Shown one piece after another: positions 44,993 through 52,172 of a stretch of DNA of 64,000 nt; position 1 is the first letter of the stretch, and every line of letters begins with the position of its first letter. Below the pieces are notes generated by a model. That model was given only the letters and a program-made list of their open reading frames with translations, ran no database searches and was not told where the DNA came from. The stretch is from CAWABB01 sp963780165 (GTDB lineage Bacteria; Bacteroidota; Ignavibacteria; UBA10030; UBA6906), in assembly GCA_963780165.1 (NCBI GenBank), contig CAWABB010000001.1, forward strand, positions 1,054,001-1,118,000. Reading direction: 5' to 3'. A program made the position numbers and the translations under genes.

Positions 44993-45379
44993 ATGGCCAA
45001 GGGTAAAAGCATTCAACACCAGTGCGCTCATTGCGAGAGGATCACCAAGATGGAGGTGATCGGCGCCGGAGAGGGACAGGCCGAAAAGACGTGGTACCGC
45101 TGCACGCGCTGCCGCCACGCCACGCTGATCGACCTGACCGCACTCAAGAGGGTCGAGGAGCAGACATCCAGAAAGCTCGAGAAGGCGGAGTGCTCTGAGT
45201 ATACTCCCCTGCATACGTATACCGTCGGACAGGCCATCTTCCATTCCGAATGGGATGACGTCGGCAAAATTGTGTCAAAACAGAAGACGTCGGGCGGTGC
45301 CAGCGCCATCGTCGTGTCATTTGAACGGCTCGGCGAGCGCCGCCTTCTCGAAAATGTCGTTCAGGATGTTGAAGCTTGA
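44993..45379 (+). CDS. Zinc-ribbon protein with C-terminal SH3-like segment, upstream of rpsU
   Basis: 128 residues. N-terminal zinc ribbon: HQCAHCERITKMEVIG ... WYRCTRCRHATLIDL gives C-x2-C and C-x2-C ligands. A basic/acidic linker (LKRVEEQTSRKLEKAECSEY) leads to a compact beta segment, YTVGQAIFHSEWDDVGKIVSKQKTSGGASAIVVSFERLGERRLLENVVQDV, reminiscent of CarD- or Tudor/SH3-like nucleic-acid-binding domains (G-Q-x-I-x-H-x-x-W-x-D-x-G-K-I-V). GGAGGTG stands 5 bases before the ATG. Only 36 bases separate it from rpsU, so a role in transcription or translation is plausible. The family is not one I can name. Confidence 0.7.
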   Translation: MAKGKSIQHQCAHCERITKMEVIGAGEGQAEKTWYRCTRCRHATLIDLTALKRVEEQTSRKLEKAECSEYTPLHTYTVGQAIFHSEWDDVGKIVSKQKTSGGASAIVVSFERLGERRLLENVVQDVEA

Positions 45380-45415
45380 ACGTAGTTGATTCGCACCGAA
45401 GGGAGGTGAAGAAGT

Positions 45416-45610
45416 CTGGTAGGCATCGTCGTTGCTGAAAACGAACCGATCGATCGCGCGATCAAGCGCTTCAAAAAGAAGTACGAGCGCTCGGGCGTCT
45501 TGAAGGAATTCAAGAAGCGCGCCTATTTCACGAAGCCTTCGGTGAAGAAACGTATGAAGAAGGTCAAAGCCGTACGCCGATTACAGCGGAACCTGGCCGA
45601 GGCGACCTGA
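45416..45610 (+). CDS. rpsU: 30S ribosomal protein bS21 with apparent CTG start
   Basis: 64 residues: (M)VGIVVAENEPIDRAIKRF, KKKYERSGVLKEFKKRAYF, TKPSVKKRMKKVKAVRRLQR, a textbook bS21 (small, Lys/Arg-rich, binds the 16S 3' end near the anti-Shine-Dalgarno). There is no ATG, GTG or TTG at the start: an in-frame TGA lies two codons upstream, and GGGAGGTG is followed 8 bases later by CTG. CTG is therefore the only reasonable start, or the A of an ATG was misread. Because of this start a gene finder limited to usual starts would miss it. It follows the zinc-ribbon gene and ends before a good terminator. Confidence 0.9.
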   Translation: MVGIVVAENEPIDRAIKRFKKKYERSGVLKEFKKRAYFTKPSVKKRMKKVKAVRRLQRNLAEAT

Positions 45611-45630
45611 CCCTCGTGTTCATCCCTTCG

Positions 45631-45669
45631 AACGCCCGCCCGGCCTCAGCCTCGCGGGCGTTTTCATTT
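45631..45669 (+). terminator. Terminator of rpsU
   Basis: Stem AACGCCCGC/GCGGGCGTT (45631-45639 with 45654-45662) followed by TTCATTTC. It overlaps the stop codon of the convergent minus-strand gene, so it probably acts in both directions. Confidence 0.85.
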
Positions 45670-47430
45670 CAACCGCCGGAACCGCACCTGCCGCACGAGC
45701 CGGGCTGACGCGCTGTCGCCCAGCTCAGCCGCGCGCGCGAGCGACGACATCGCCGCCAGCGTGTCCCCTCCGGACAGCAGGATCGACCCGATCGCCCCGT
45801 GGGCTTCCGCATATGTCCCGCGCTCATCGATGGCACGTCGGAAATACGTCAGCGCCGTGCTCGTGTCGCCAAGCTCCCGGTACGCGGTCCCGAGATTGAA
45901 GTGCACGTCCGCGATCAAGACCTCCCCCTCGATCCCTCCACGGTACAACTCCTCAGCATGCCGGAGCGCTTCGATCCCCCGCCGGTAGTCCCCCTTCAGA
46001 AAGTACGCGACGCCGAGGTTGTTGAACGCGTCGGCGAAATCGGAACGCATCTCCGTCGCAATCGAGTACGCCATCACCGCTTCTTCGATATAGCCGGCCT
46101 GCACCAACGCCTCGCCCAGGTTGTTCTGCACGTACGGAACGTCCGGCGTAATGCGCACCGCATGCTGCCAGAGCGTGAGCGAGTTTCGCCACACCTTCAC
46201 CTGGTCCGCCGACCGTGCCGACCATCCGGCATACACGCCGAGGAGGATCACCAGAACAACCGCAGTGCGCGTCTCGGGCGGCCAGCGGAACGGATGCAGC
46301 TTCCCCACTCCTTCAACCGCCACCGCGAGCAGCAGCGCGAGCGGAAGCATCGCGAGGTATGTGTACCGGTCGGCGATCGGCTGAATCCCTGAGGCGAAGA
46401 ACATCGCGGTGGGCACCGACAGCACGAGATACACGAGCCACGCCGCCAGCGGGCCGCGGTGGCCCATCCGCCACGCGACGACCGCCGCGATCGAGAAGAG
46501 GATCAGCAACAGGGCCGACAGCGCCATGACCGTGACCGGCGGATAGCCATACAGCGGCGCCAGCGAGGCAGGCCAGACAAACTTCGCCAACGGCTGCATC
46601 ACCGAGTGGAACGGCAGCAGCGCCCGCTCCAGTGGCGACAGATCCATCGCGAGGAAATTGATGGTCACCGCGGGAACGGAAGCCATGCCGATGACACCGA
46701 CTGCAGCGCTGAGCACGAAATGCGGTATCGCCCGGCGGGCCGCCGCAACGATACGGGCGACGAGACCTTCACTGCCTCCGTCGGCGAGCGCGATCGCCAC
46801 GAGCGCCACAGGAAACATCAGCGCCGTGGCCTTCGAGAGCAATGCGGCACCGTGAAACGCCAGCGCGAGCACCCCCCAGCCTCCAGCGCTTCGCCCCTCC
46901 CTGCCCTCGGTCGATCGCAGCCACGCGTGCGACGCGAGCAACAGGAAGAGCGTGCACAGCAGGTCCTTGCGGTCCGAGACCCAGGCGATGGACTCGACCC
47001 TCAGCGGATGCAGCGCGAAGATGAACGCCGCGATCGCACCTACCCAGATCGCGCGCGCCGGGTCATCCCCCGCCCACCGACGGACGATCCGCACCGACAG
47101 AAAGAAGAAGACCACGGCATTGACGGCGTGGAGGAGCAGGGCCGTCAGGTGATGCCCGAACGGGTCCATGCCGAACATCGCGAAATCCGCCGCGTGCGAC
47201 AGCATCGTCAACGGAATATACGACCAGTAGTACGAATGCGTGAAGAACCAGAGCACGTCGTCCCACCCGTCGACGCGCACGTGCGGGTTGTTGGTAATGT
47301 AGTACTGGTCGTCCCACGACACGAATCCGTTCCTGAGGACGCCGTGGAACACTGCGGCCACCACGACGACCAGGAGGATCGAGATCGCCGCGAGGGCGGC
47401 ACTGCTGTGACGCGGATGCGGTCTGTTCAT
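45664..47430 (-). CDS. GT-C-type membrane protein with TPR domain (TMTC-like)
   Basis: 588 residues. About ten membrane helices in the first about 400 residues (LAAISILLVVVVAAVFHGVL, FVSWDDQYYITNNPHVRVDGWDDVLWFF with the paired-Asp loop of GT-C enzymes, LLLHAVNAVVFFFLSVRIV, AFIFALHPLRVESIAWVSDRKDLLCTLFLLLASHAWL). The C-terminal third is TPR (VQNNLGEALVQAGYIEEAVMAYSIATEMRSDFADAFNNLGVAYFLKGDYRRGIEALRHA). The combination resembles eukaryotic TMTC proteins and bacterial relatives thought to be O-glycosyltransferases using polyprenyl-phosphate sugars. It overlaps the next gene upstream by four bases (ATGA), so the pair are translationally coupled. Confidence 0.78.
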   Translation of the reverse strand: MNRPHPRHSSAALAAISILLVVVVAAVFHGVLRNGFVSWDDQYYITNNPHVRVDGWDDVLWFFTHSYYWSYIPLTMLSHAADFAMFGMDPFGHHLTALLLHAVNAVVFFFLSVRIVRRWAGDDPARAIWVGAIAAFIFALHPLRVESIAWVSDRKDLLCTLFLLLASHAWLRSTEGREGRSAGGWGVLALAFHGAALLSKATALMFPVALVAIALADGGSEGLVARIVAAARRAIPHFVLSAAVGVIGMASVPAVTINFLAMDLSPLERALLPFHSVMQPLAKFVWPASLAPLYGYPPVTVMALSALLLILFSIAAVVAWRMGHRGPLAAWLVYLVLSVPTAMFFASGIQPIADRYTYLAMLPLALLLAVAVEGVGKLHPFRWPPETRTAVVLVILLGVYAGWSARSADQVKVWRNSLTLWQHAVRITPDVPYVQNNLGEALVQAGYIEEAVMAYSIATEMRSDFADAFNNLGVAYFLKGDYRRGIEALRHAEELYRGGIEGEVLIADVHFNLGTAYRELGDTSTALTYFRRAIDERGTYAEAHGAIGSILLSGGDTLAAMSSLARAAELGDSASARLVRQVRFRRLK

Positions 47431-49400
47431 TTCAGTCCCTGTCCCCCGGGGATGCCTCGTTTGGCCAGCCAGGCTTTCGCCCCGGCGGAACCGGCGGCCG
47501 CGGCCCGTTCGTACCAGGTCAGCGCGGCTGCGTCGCCCCTCGCATCCAGGAGCACCGCCGCATTCTCCGCCGCGCGCGCCACAGTGGAATCCACAGCAAC
47601 GGTTTCCTGAAACCGAGCGATCGCCGTCGTCGTGTCGCCCGCCGCAAGCGCGGCCATGCCGGCATTGTATCGCAGCTTCACTGCTGCGGGATCCACCGCA
47701 ATCCCCCGTTGGAACGCGTCGTACGCCCCGCGCGCGTCACCGGTTCTTAACAACGCGATCCCGTACCCGTTGTATCCCTCCACCCTGGTCGGCTCAACAG
47801 CGATGGCCGTGCGATGCGCCTCGAGCGCTTCGTCAAACCGGCCCGCCGCAGACAGCGCGAGCCCGAGATCGTTGTACGCTTCGCCGTACGCCGGCTTCAA
47901 CGCGACGGCCTGCCGGAGAAGCTGTATCGCCTCCTCACTGCGCCCCTGCGCATAGCGGATTGAGCCAAGATTCTTGTATCCCTTCGCCAGCGCCGGCGAT
48001 GAGTGCACCACCCGCGTCCAGATCGACTCCGTGGTGCGCCAGTGCTCGAGCTGCGCCCTGCTCACGGCCGCAAGTCCCAGGACCAGCACGATCAGCAACG
48101 AGAAACGGAGCGACGGCCGCGGAATCCTGCAGACACCCCCACCGATCGCGATAAACACCGGGATCAACGGCGCGTACGTGAACCGGTCCGCCCACGGCTG
48201 CATGCCCGTCTCCATGAACGTCCCGCCGATCGTCGGCCCAAGCAGGAGCAGGAACGAAAACCACGCGGTCAACAGGCCCGAATCGCTCCGGCGGATCAGG
48301 ACGGCCGTCGCGACGACTGTCACGCCGGACCCAACGAATACCGCCGCGAGCGGAGCAGGGGGGGTGAACGGCGTCAACCCCAGCGGCCAGACGAGCTGCC
48401 ACAGGTAGAAGGCGGGCGTGAAGATCGGGAGCAGGACCCGTGCGGCTGGCGGGAAACCTGCGAGCAAATCGCTGGTGTCGTGCCCCCGCCCCGCGAGCAC
48501 GGCAACAAGAATCGCCACCCCGGCCGCGATAAGCATGACCGCTTTCTCGCGCACAAGCGAATGCAACGACTCCCGCCGGCCCAGAACAAGGCGGTCGCAC
48601 ACGACCAGCACCAGTGGGTACGCCGCCGCGGTGCTCTTCGAGAGGAGCGCGAGCATGAAGGCGATGCTGGATGCAACCAGCCATTTCGTCCTCTCGTGAT
48701 TTCTTTGACCTTGACCCTGGCCTTGCCCTCTCCCCTCGACCCGAATTTCGCCTTGAACGAACGCTTCGCCGTGTGGTCCGCCGTGTGGTCCGCCTCGTGG
48801 TTCGCCTCCCTCTCTCTCCTGCCCTTCGCCTTCACCTTTTCCCCCTACCCTTCCCGCTCCATCGCCCTCGCCCCCACGCCACCGCAGGTACGCGAGGAAT
48901 GAAACGAGGAGGAAGAACGTCATCAGAACGTCCTTTCGGCCGGATATCCATGCCACAGGCTCTACCTGCAATGGATGGACGGCGAAGAGGAGAGCTGCGG
49001 AGAATGCGCCAAACACCGGGCTTTCCGGAGCAATCCGGAGCAATCCGGACGAGAACACACCCCTGGCGATGCGGTACACCAGAGCCACGTTCAGCGAGTG
49101 CAGCAGGAGGTTCAGCAGATGGTGCATGCCCCCATCCTGACCCCACACGCGAAGGTCAATCGCGTGCGTCAGGAGTGTCAGAGGCGAATAGGAACGGAAA
49201 TACGGCTCGAGGAAGACATTGGCAATCGATACGAGAGAAAGGCCCGCCGAGAGCGGACTCTTGAAGACGTAGATCAGGTCATCGTACTCGAGGAATTCAA
49301 ATCGCAGGGCAGGAAGGAATATGGCAACGGCTGCGGCAGCAGCTGCAAGCGGCGGGATCCACCGCTTGACTCCCTCAGGGATGTCGCGGAAACGAGGCAT
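47427..49400 (-). CDS. GT-C-type membrane protein with TPR domain (TMTC-like), with low-complexity loop
   Basis: 657 residues, a paralogue of the following gene: FLPALRFEFLEYDDLIYVFKSPLSAG (paired-Asp loop), LLLHSLNVALVYRIARGVF, ALLFAVHPLQVEPVAWISGRKDVLMTFFLLVSFLAYL, then the TPR part (GYKNLGSIRYAQGRSEEAIQLLRQAVALKPAYGEAYNDLGLALSAAGRFDEALEAHRTAIAVEP). Between helices, at about residues 180-245, is a charged, Gly/Arg/Glu-rich insertion (GEGDGAGRVGGKGEGEGQ, GGPHGGPHGEAF, RGQGQGQGQ) encoded by repetitive DNA and absent from the partner. It would project into the cytoplasm or periplasm. It is the first gene of the pair; the substrate is unknown. Confidence 0.78.
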   Translation of the reverse strand: MPRFRDIPEGVKRWIPPLAAAAAAVAIFLPALRFEFLEYDDLIYVFKSPLSAGLSLVSIANVFLEPYFRSYSPLTLLTHAIDLRVWGQDGGMHHLLNLLLHSLNVALVYRIARGVFSSGLLRIAPESPVFGAFSAALLFAVHPLQVEPVAWISGRKDVLMTFFLLVSFLAYLRWRGGEGDGAGRVGGKGEGEGQEREGGEPRGGPHGGPHGEAFVQGEIRVEGRGQGQGQGQRNHERTKWLVASSIAFMLALLSKSTAAAYPLVLVVCDRLVLGRRESLHSLVREKAVMLIAAGVAILVAVLAGRGHDTSDLLAGFPPAARVLLPIFTPAFYLWQLVWPLGLTPFTPPAPLAAVFVGSGVTVVATAVLIRRSDSGLLTAWFSFLLLLGPTIGGTFMETGMQPWADRFTYAPLIPVFIAIGGGVCRIPRPSLRFSLLIVLVLGLAAVSRAQLEHWRTTESIWTRVVHSSPALAKGYKNLGSIRYAQGRSEEAIQLLRQAVALKPAYGEAYNDLGLALSAAGRFDEALEAHRTAIAVEPTRVEGYNGYGIALLRTGDARGAYDAFQRGIAVDPAAVKLRYNAGMAALAAGDTTTAIARFQETVAVDSTVARAAENAAVLLDARGDAAALTWYERAAAAGSAGAKAWLAKRGIPGGQGLK

Positions 49401-49523
49401 GGGGGCCAGGACCTGACGCCGCTACGCGGGCGCCGTGCGACCGGGACCAACAACGAACACGCCCCCCGGTGGCCATCCCACCTCGACCATGGGGAGCGTG
49501 TCCGAAGGCGTTGAACGAATCGC

Positions 49524-49724
49524 CTACGAAATCGTCTGCTCGGTATCCTTCGTCTTGGCCTTGATGTCCTGGATTTCTTTCCGGATATCCTGGGCCTTCC
49601 GCTTCAGCTCATTCATGTGCTTGCGCACGCGCGTGCCGGCCGACTTGTTCCCCTTCTCATAGAACTTCACAAAGTCCTTCTCGAACGTCGAGAGAAGATC
49701 CCGCAGTTCCTGGAGACGGTTCAT
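49524..49724 (-). CDS. Histone H1-like Hc1-type protein
   Basis: 66 residues: MNRLQELRDLLSTFEKDFVKFYEKGNKSAGTRVRKHMNELKRKAQDIRKEIQDIKAK. The stretch F-x-K-F-Y-E-K-G-N-K-x-A-G-T-R-V-R-K-x-M is the hallmark of the Hc1/histone H1-like family found in chlamydiae and in Bacteroidetes. It is helical and basic, and small enough to be only the N-terminal domain. Probable role: nucleoid compaction by DNA binding. ATG with AGGAGG upstream; 15 bases after the stop of this reading direction's upstream gene, so likely co-transcribed with the deoxyhypusine-synthase-like gene. Confidence 0.85.
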   Translation of the reverse strand: MNRLQELRDLLSTFEKDFVKFYEKGNKSAGTRVRKHMNELKRKAQDIRKEIQDIKAKTKDTEQTIS

Positions 49725-49739
49725 GGATGACCTCCTGTA

Positions 49740-50864
49740 TTAGTGTTTGGGTGATGATCGTTGCTTCTTGCGCATGGCGAGCGCGTATTCACGGCTCAAC
49801 CGGGTGATGATGTCCTGCCTCCGATCGTAGAGGCGTTTCAACTTCCTTGGACGGTGCTTGCCGAGCGCGTACGACGTCAGAATCGGCATCGCAATCGTGG
49901 AATCGAGGTAAACGACGACCGTATCCGGAAGCTTGTCCGGATCGACCTTCCCCCAGCTCACCGCCTCTGCGGGCGTGGCGCCCGAGAGACCGCCCGTGTC
50001 GGGCCGGGCATCCGTGACCTGCAAAAAGTAGTCATGCCCCTTTTCGTTGATCTGGAGGACTTCCTGGATCTGAGGCTCCGTCTGCAATATGAAATTCTTC
50101 GGGGAGCCGCCACCGAAGATGAGGACGCCGCTCTTTCCGCCGCGCCGCTTCGCATCCAGGACGATCGCCGCAGTCTCGTTGACGTCGAGCAGGACGTCAA
50201 TGCGCGTCTTGAACCCCGAAAGGGCCGCCTCAGCGATGTTCATCCCGATCGAGCTGTCGCCGGGGGAAGACGTGTAGACCGGGACGCCGCATCTGTACGC
50301 CGTGGCGATGACGCTCGGATGCTTGATCCGCAGAACCTTCTCCCGTTCGGCGACATAGCGCCCGAGCCGGTAGTGCAGCTCCGCGGTCCCCATTTCCTTC
50401 TGAAATTCATCTTTTCGGACGATCGTCCTGAAGAACTTGTCGGTGTCCAGCAGGACGTCATAATCGAACAGGATGTCGTAGATCCTGATGACGCCTTCCT
50501 CACGCAGAATCCGGTCGTCGACGAAGGGACTCCCCCGATGAAGACTCTTCCCGATCGCGAAATGGGTGTCGTGGTAGAGGTTTGCTCCGGTGCTGACGAT
50601 CCAATCGACAAATCCCGCTTCGATGAGGGGAACGACGCATCCACCGCCGAGGCCAGCCGGGGTCAGCGCGCCAGTCAGGCTCATGCCGATAGTGACGTCC
50701 TTTTCGAGCATCTTGGTTGAAAACAGGCTGCACGCTTCCCTCAAGCGACCTGCGTTGTAGGCGTGGAAGTACTTGTCTACGATCTCTGTTACTCGAGCAT
50801 CCGGAGGAATCGGTGCGGGGACAATCTTGCGGCCACTCAGAAATCTGTTCTTACGCGACTTCAT
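49740..50864 (-). CDS. Deoxyhypusine synthase-like family protein
   Basis: 374 residues. NAD-dependent spermidine-using fold: MSLTGALTPAGLGGGCVVPLIEAGFVDWIVSTGANLYHD (T-G-A-N-L-x-H-D), VPVYTSSPGDSSIGMNIAEAALSGFKTRIDVLLDVNETAAIVLDA, VLIFGGGSPKNFILQTEP, and SGATPAEAVSWGKVDPDKLPDTVVVYLDSTIAMPIL. The Lys of EAVSWGK corresponds to the catalytic lysine of deoxyhypusine synthase. Bacteria lack eIF5A; bacterial members are thought to make homospermidine or related polyamines, so I assign the family, not the reaction. The start ATG is followed by a basic KSRKNRFLSGRK stretch. It is transcribed before the Hc1-like gene. Confidence 0.88.
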   Translation of the reverse strand: MKSRKNRFLSGRKIVPAPIPPDARVTEIVDKYFHAYNAGRLREACSLFSTKMLEKDVTIGMSLTGALTPAGLGGGCVVPLIEAGFVDWIVSTGANLYHDTHFAIGKSLHRGSPFVDDRILREEGVIRIYDILFDYDVLLDTDKFFRTIVRKDEFQKEMGTAELHYRLGRYVAEREKVLRIKHPSVIATAYRCGVPVYTSSPGDSSIGMNIAEAALSGFKTRIDVLLDVNETAAIVLDAKRRGGKSGVLIFGGGSPKNFILQTEPQIQEVLQINEKGHDYFLQVTDARPDTGGLSGATPAEAVSWGKVDPDKLPDTVVVYLDSTIAMPILTSYALGKHRPRKLKRLYDRRQDIITRLSREYALAMRKKQRSSPKH

Positions 50865-51025
50865 TAAGCGCTAGCGTTAATGATGAGGGGTTAACTGGTG
50901 CAATGGAATGAAAGCGAATTCAAACGAAAAACGCAAGGAAATTCGGAAAATTTCGAGGCAAGATTTGGCCGTACGAGGCGTAACGCACAGCGACTGACTC
51001 CCAGGCCAGGGGCTCCACAAAATCA
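50865..51025. other. Intergenic region before the tandem repeat
   Basis: Probable divergent promoter for the deoxyhypusine-synthase-like gene. AT-richer than its surroundings near 50870-50960. No clear boxes on the minus strand. Confidence 0.35.
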
Positions 51026-51330
51026 CCTGATTGCGATTCCGATGCCAGATGGGCACTCCGCCTATCACTTGATGCCGATCTCGACGCAGGATGGGGACTC
51101 TCCACCTACCCCCTGATGGCGGTTCTCGTGCCGCCTGGGGCCTTTCTCCACTTTCCCCTTGATTGCGTTTCCGATGCCGGTTGGGGATTCTGCACCTCTC
51201 CCTGATGGCGGTTCCAATGCCGGCCGGGGATTCTCCACCTACCCCCTGGTGGCGTCTCCAATCCCGGCTGGGATTCTGCACCTACTCCCTGATGGCGTTT
51301 TCGATCCTCTCTGGAGAGTCCTTTGCGGAC
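51026..51330. repeat. Seven-unit 42-45-base tandem repeat
   Basis: Diverged direct repeats, unit about 44 bases, starting at about 51026, 51068, 51112, 51157, 51201, 51245 and 51288. The common pattern is CCTGATGGCG, then TTCCGATGCCGG, then GGGGATTCTCCACCTA. The unit length is not a multiple of three and open frames here are not protein-like. It ends just before the regulator promoter. Confidence 0.75.
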
Positions 51331-51364
51331 GCAACAAAGACAAGCGCGGAACTACAGAATAACC

Positions 51365-51412
51365 TTGACAAGCGGGACTCTATGGCTTATATTTATTTAG
51401 AATAATTCTAAA
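51365..51412 (+). promoter_or_regulatory. Promoter and Fur/PerR-type operator of the iron-uptake operon
   Basis: TTGACA (51365-51370), exactly 17 bases, TATATT (51388-51393). Immediately downstream is a perfect 7-1-7-type palindrome TTTAGAATAATTCTAAA (51396-51412), matching Fur-superfamily/PerR boxes, which covers the start site. It predicts autorepression by the metal-loaded regulator. The leader is only about 20 bases and has no Shine-Dalgarno. Confidence 0.8.
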
Positions 51413-51420
51413 CAAGACAC

Positions 51421-51864
51421 TTGGACAACCAGGCAGCTCGGGAAATACTCAGCAACTACCTCAAGGAAAAGGGGAAACTTCGCGCAACAGCCGCGAGGTT
51501 CGCCGTCCTCGATGAGGTCCTCCACACCCAGGGCCACTTCGACGTGGAAGGGCTCTACTACCGGCTCATCACCTCCGGCGTCAAAGTGTCGAAGGCCACC
51601 GTCTACAATACCCTCGACCTTCTGAAAGACTGCGGTCTGGTATCCAAGTACCGATTCGCCGAGAACACCTCGCGCTACGAAAAGGCCTTCGGGCGCCCGC
51701 ACCACCACCACCTCATCTGCCTCAAGTGCGGCGACATCATCGAATTCGTCAACGAAAAGCTCGAGCGCATCCAGGACGAGGTCTGCCGCGAGAAGCGGTT
51801 CGAATCTCAAAGCTCCACGCTCCAGATCTTCGGAACGTGCCCCAAGTGCGCAAAAACCGAATAA
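51421..51864 (+). CDS. Fur/PerR family metalloregulator
   Basis: 147 residues; start TTG, with no better codon in reach. Winged helix LRATAARFAVLDEVLHTQGHFDVEGLYYRLITSGVKVSKATVYNTLDLLKDCGLV, then the regulatory metal site HHHHLICLKCGDIIEF and the structural zinc pair C-x2-C ... C-x2-C (CLKC and CPKC). These are the normal Fur, PerR and Zur features. The operator type and the adjacent feoAB genes suggest Fe(II) or peroxide sensing; the sequence alone does not separate Fur from PerR. It probably represses its own operon when iron is replete. feoA follows after four bases. Confidence 0.92.
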   Translation: MDNQAAREILSNYLKEKGKLRATAARFAVLDEVLHTQGHFDVEGLYYRLITSGVKVSKATVYNTLDLLKDCGLVSKYRFAENTSRYEKAFGRPHHHHLICLKCGDIIEFVNEKLERIQDEVCREKRFESQSSTLQIFGTCPKCAKTE

Positions 51865-51868
51865 CCAG

Positions 51869-52108
51869 ATGACACCGTATCACTCCATGAGACTCGCCGA
51901 CGCCCCGCTGGGAAAGAGCGTCCGCATCAGCCGCCTCCGCTCGCGTCCGGACGTCAGCGTCCGCCTCCGCGAAATGGGCTTCTGTGAAGACGCCATCGTC
52001 CGGTGCGTCATGAAATCCCACGGCAACATCATCTGTGAGATCCTGAACACCCGCATAGCGATGAACGGTCGACTCGCCGGGGATATTCTCGTCTCCCCAT
52101 TCGAGTGA
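51869..52108 (+). CDS. feoA: FeoA family ferrous iron transport protein
   Basis: 79 residues with an SH3-like fold: MRLADAPLGKSVRISRLRSRPDVSVRLREMGFCEDAIVRCVMKSHGNIICEILNTRIAMNGRLAGDILVSPFE. The R-L-x-E-M-G-F and A-x-x-I-x-V ending pattern is typical. FeoA is a cytosolic partner needed for FeoB activity. The ATG is four bases after the regulator stop without a clear ribosome-binding site; the Met at position 7 (51887) is an alternative start. Confidence 0.93.
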   Translation: MTPYHSMRLADAPLGKSVRISRLRSRPDVSVRLREMGFCEDAIVRCVMKSHGNIICEILNTRIAMNGRLAGDILVSPFE

Positions 52109-52172
52109 AGCATGCGGGACTCACGCGTACTCCCTCTCGTGACGACACGGCTGCAAGGAATCTGAGAAGAGG

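Noticed and set aside
50877..51281. Minus-strand open frame of about 134 codons over the tandem repeat
   Set aside because: The repeat unit is 42-45 bases, so the frame shifts from unit to unit and the product is not repetitive in a protein-like way.
51026..51330. CRISPR-like array
   Set aside because: Units are contiguous and diverged, without identical repeats separated by unique spacers, and no cas genes are near.
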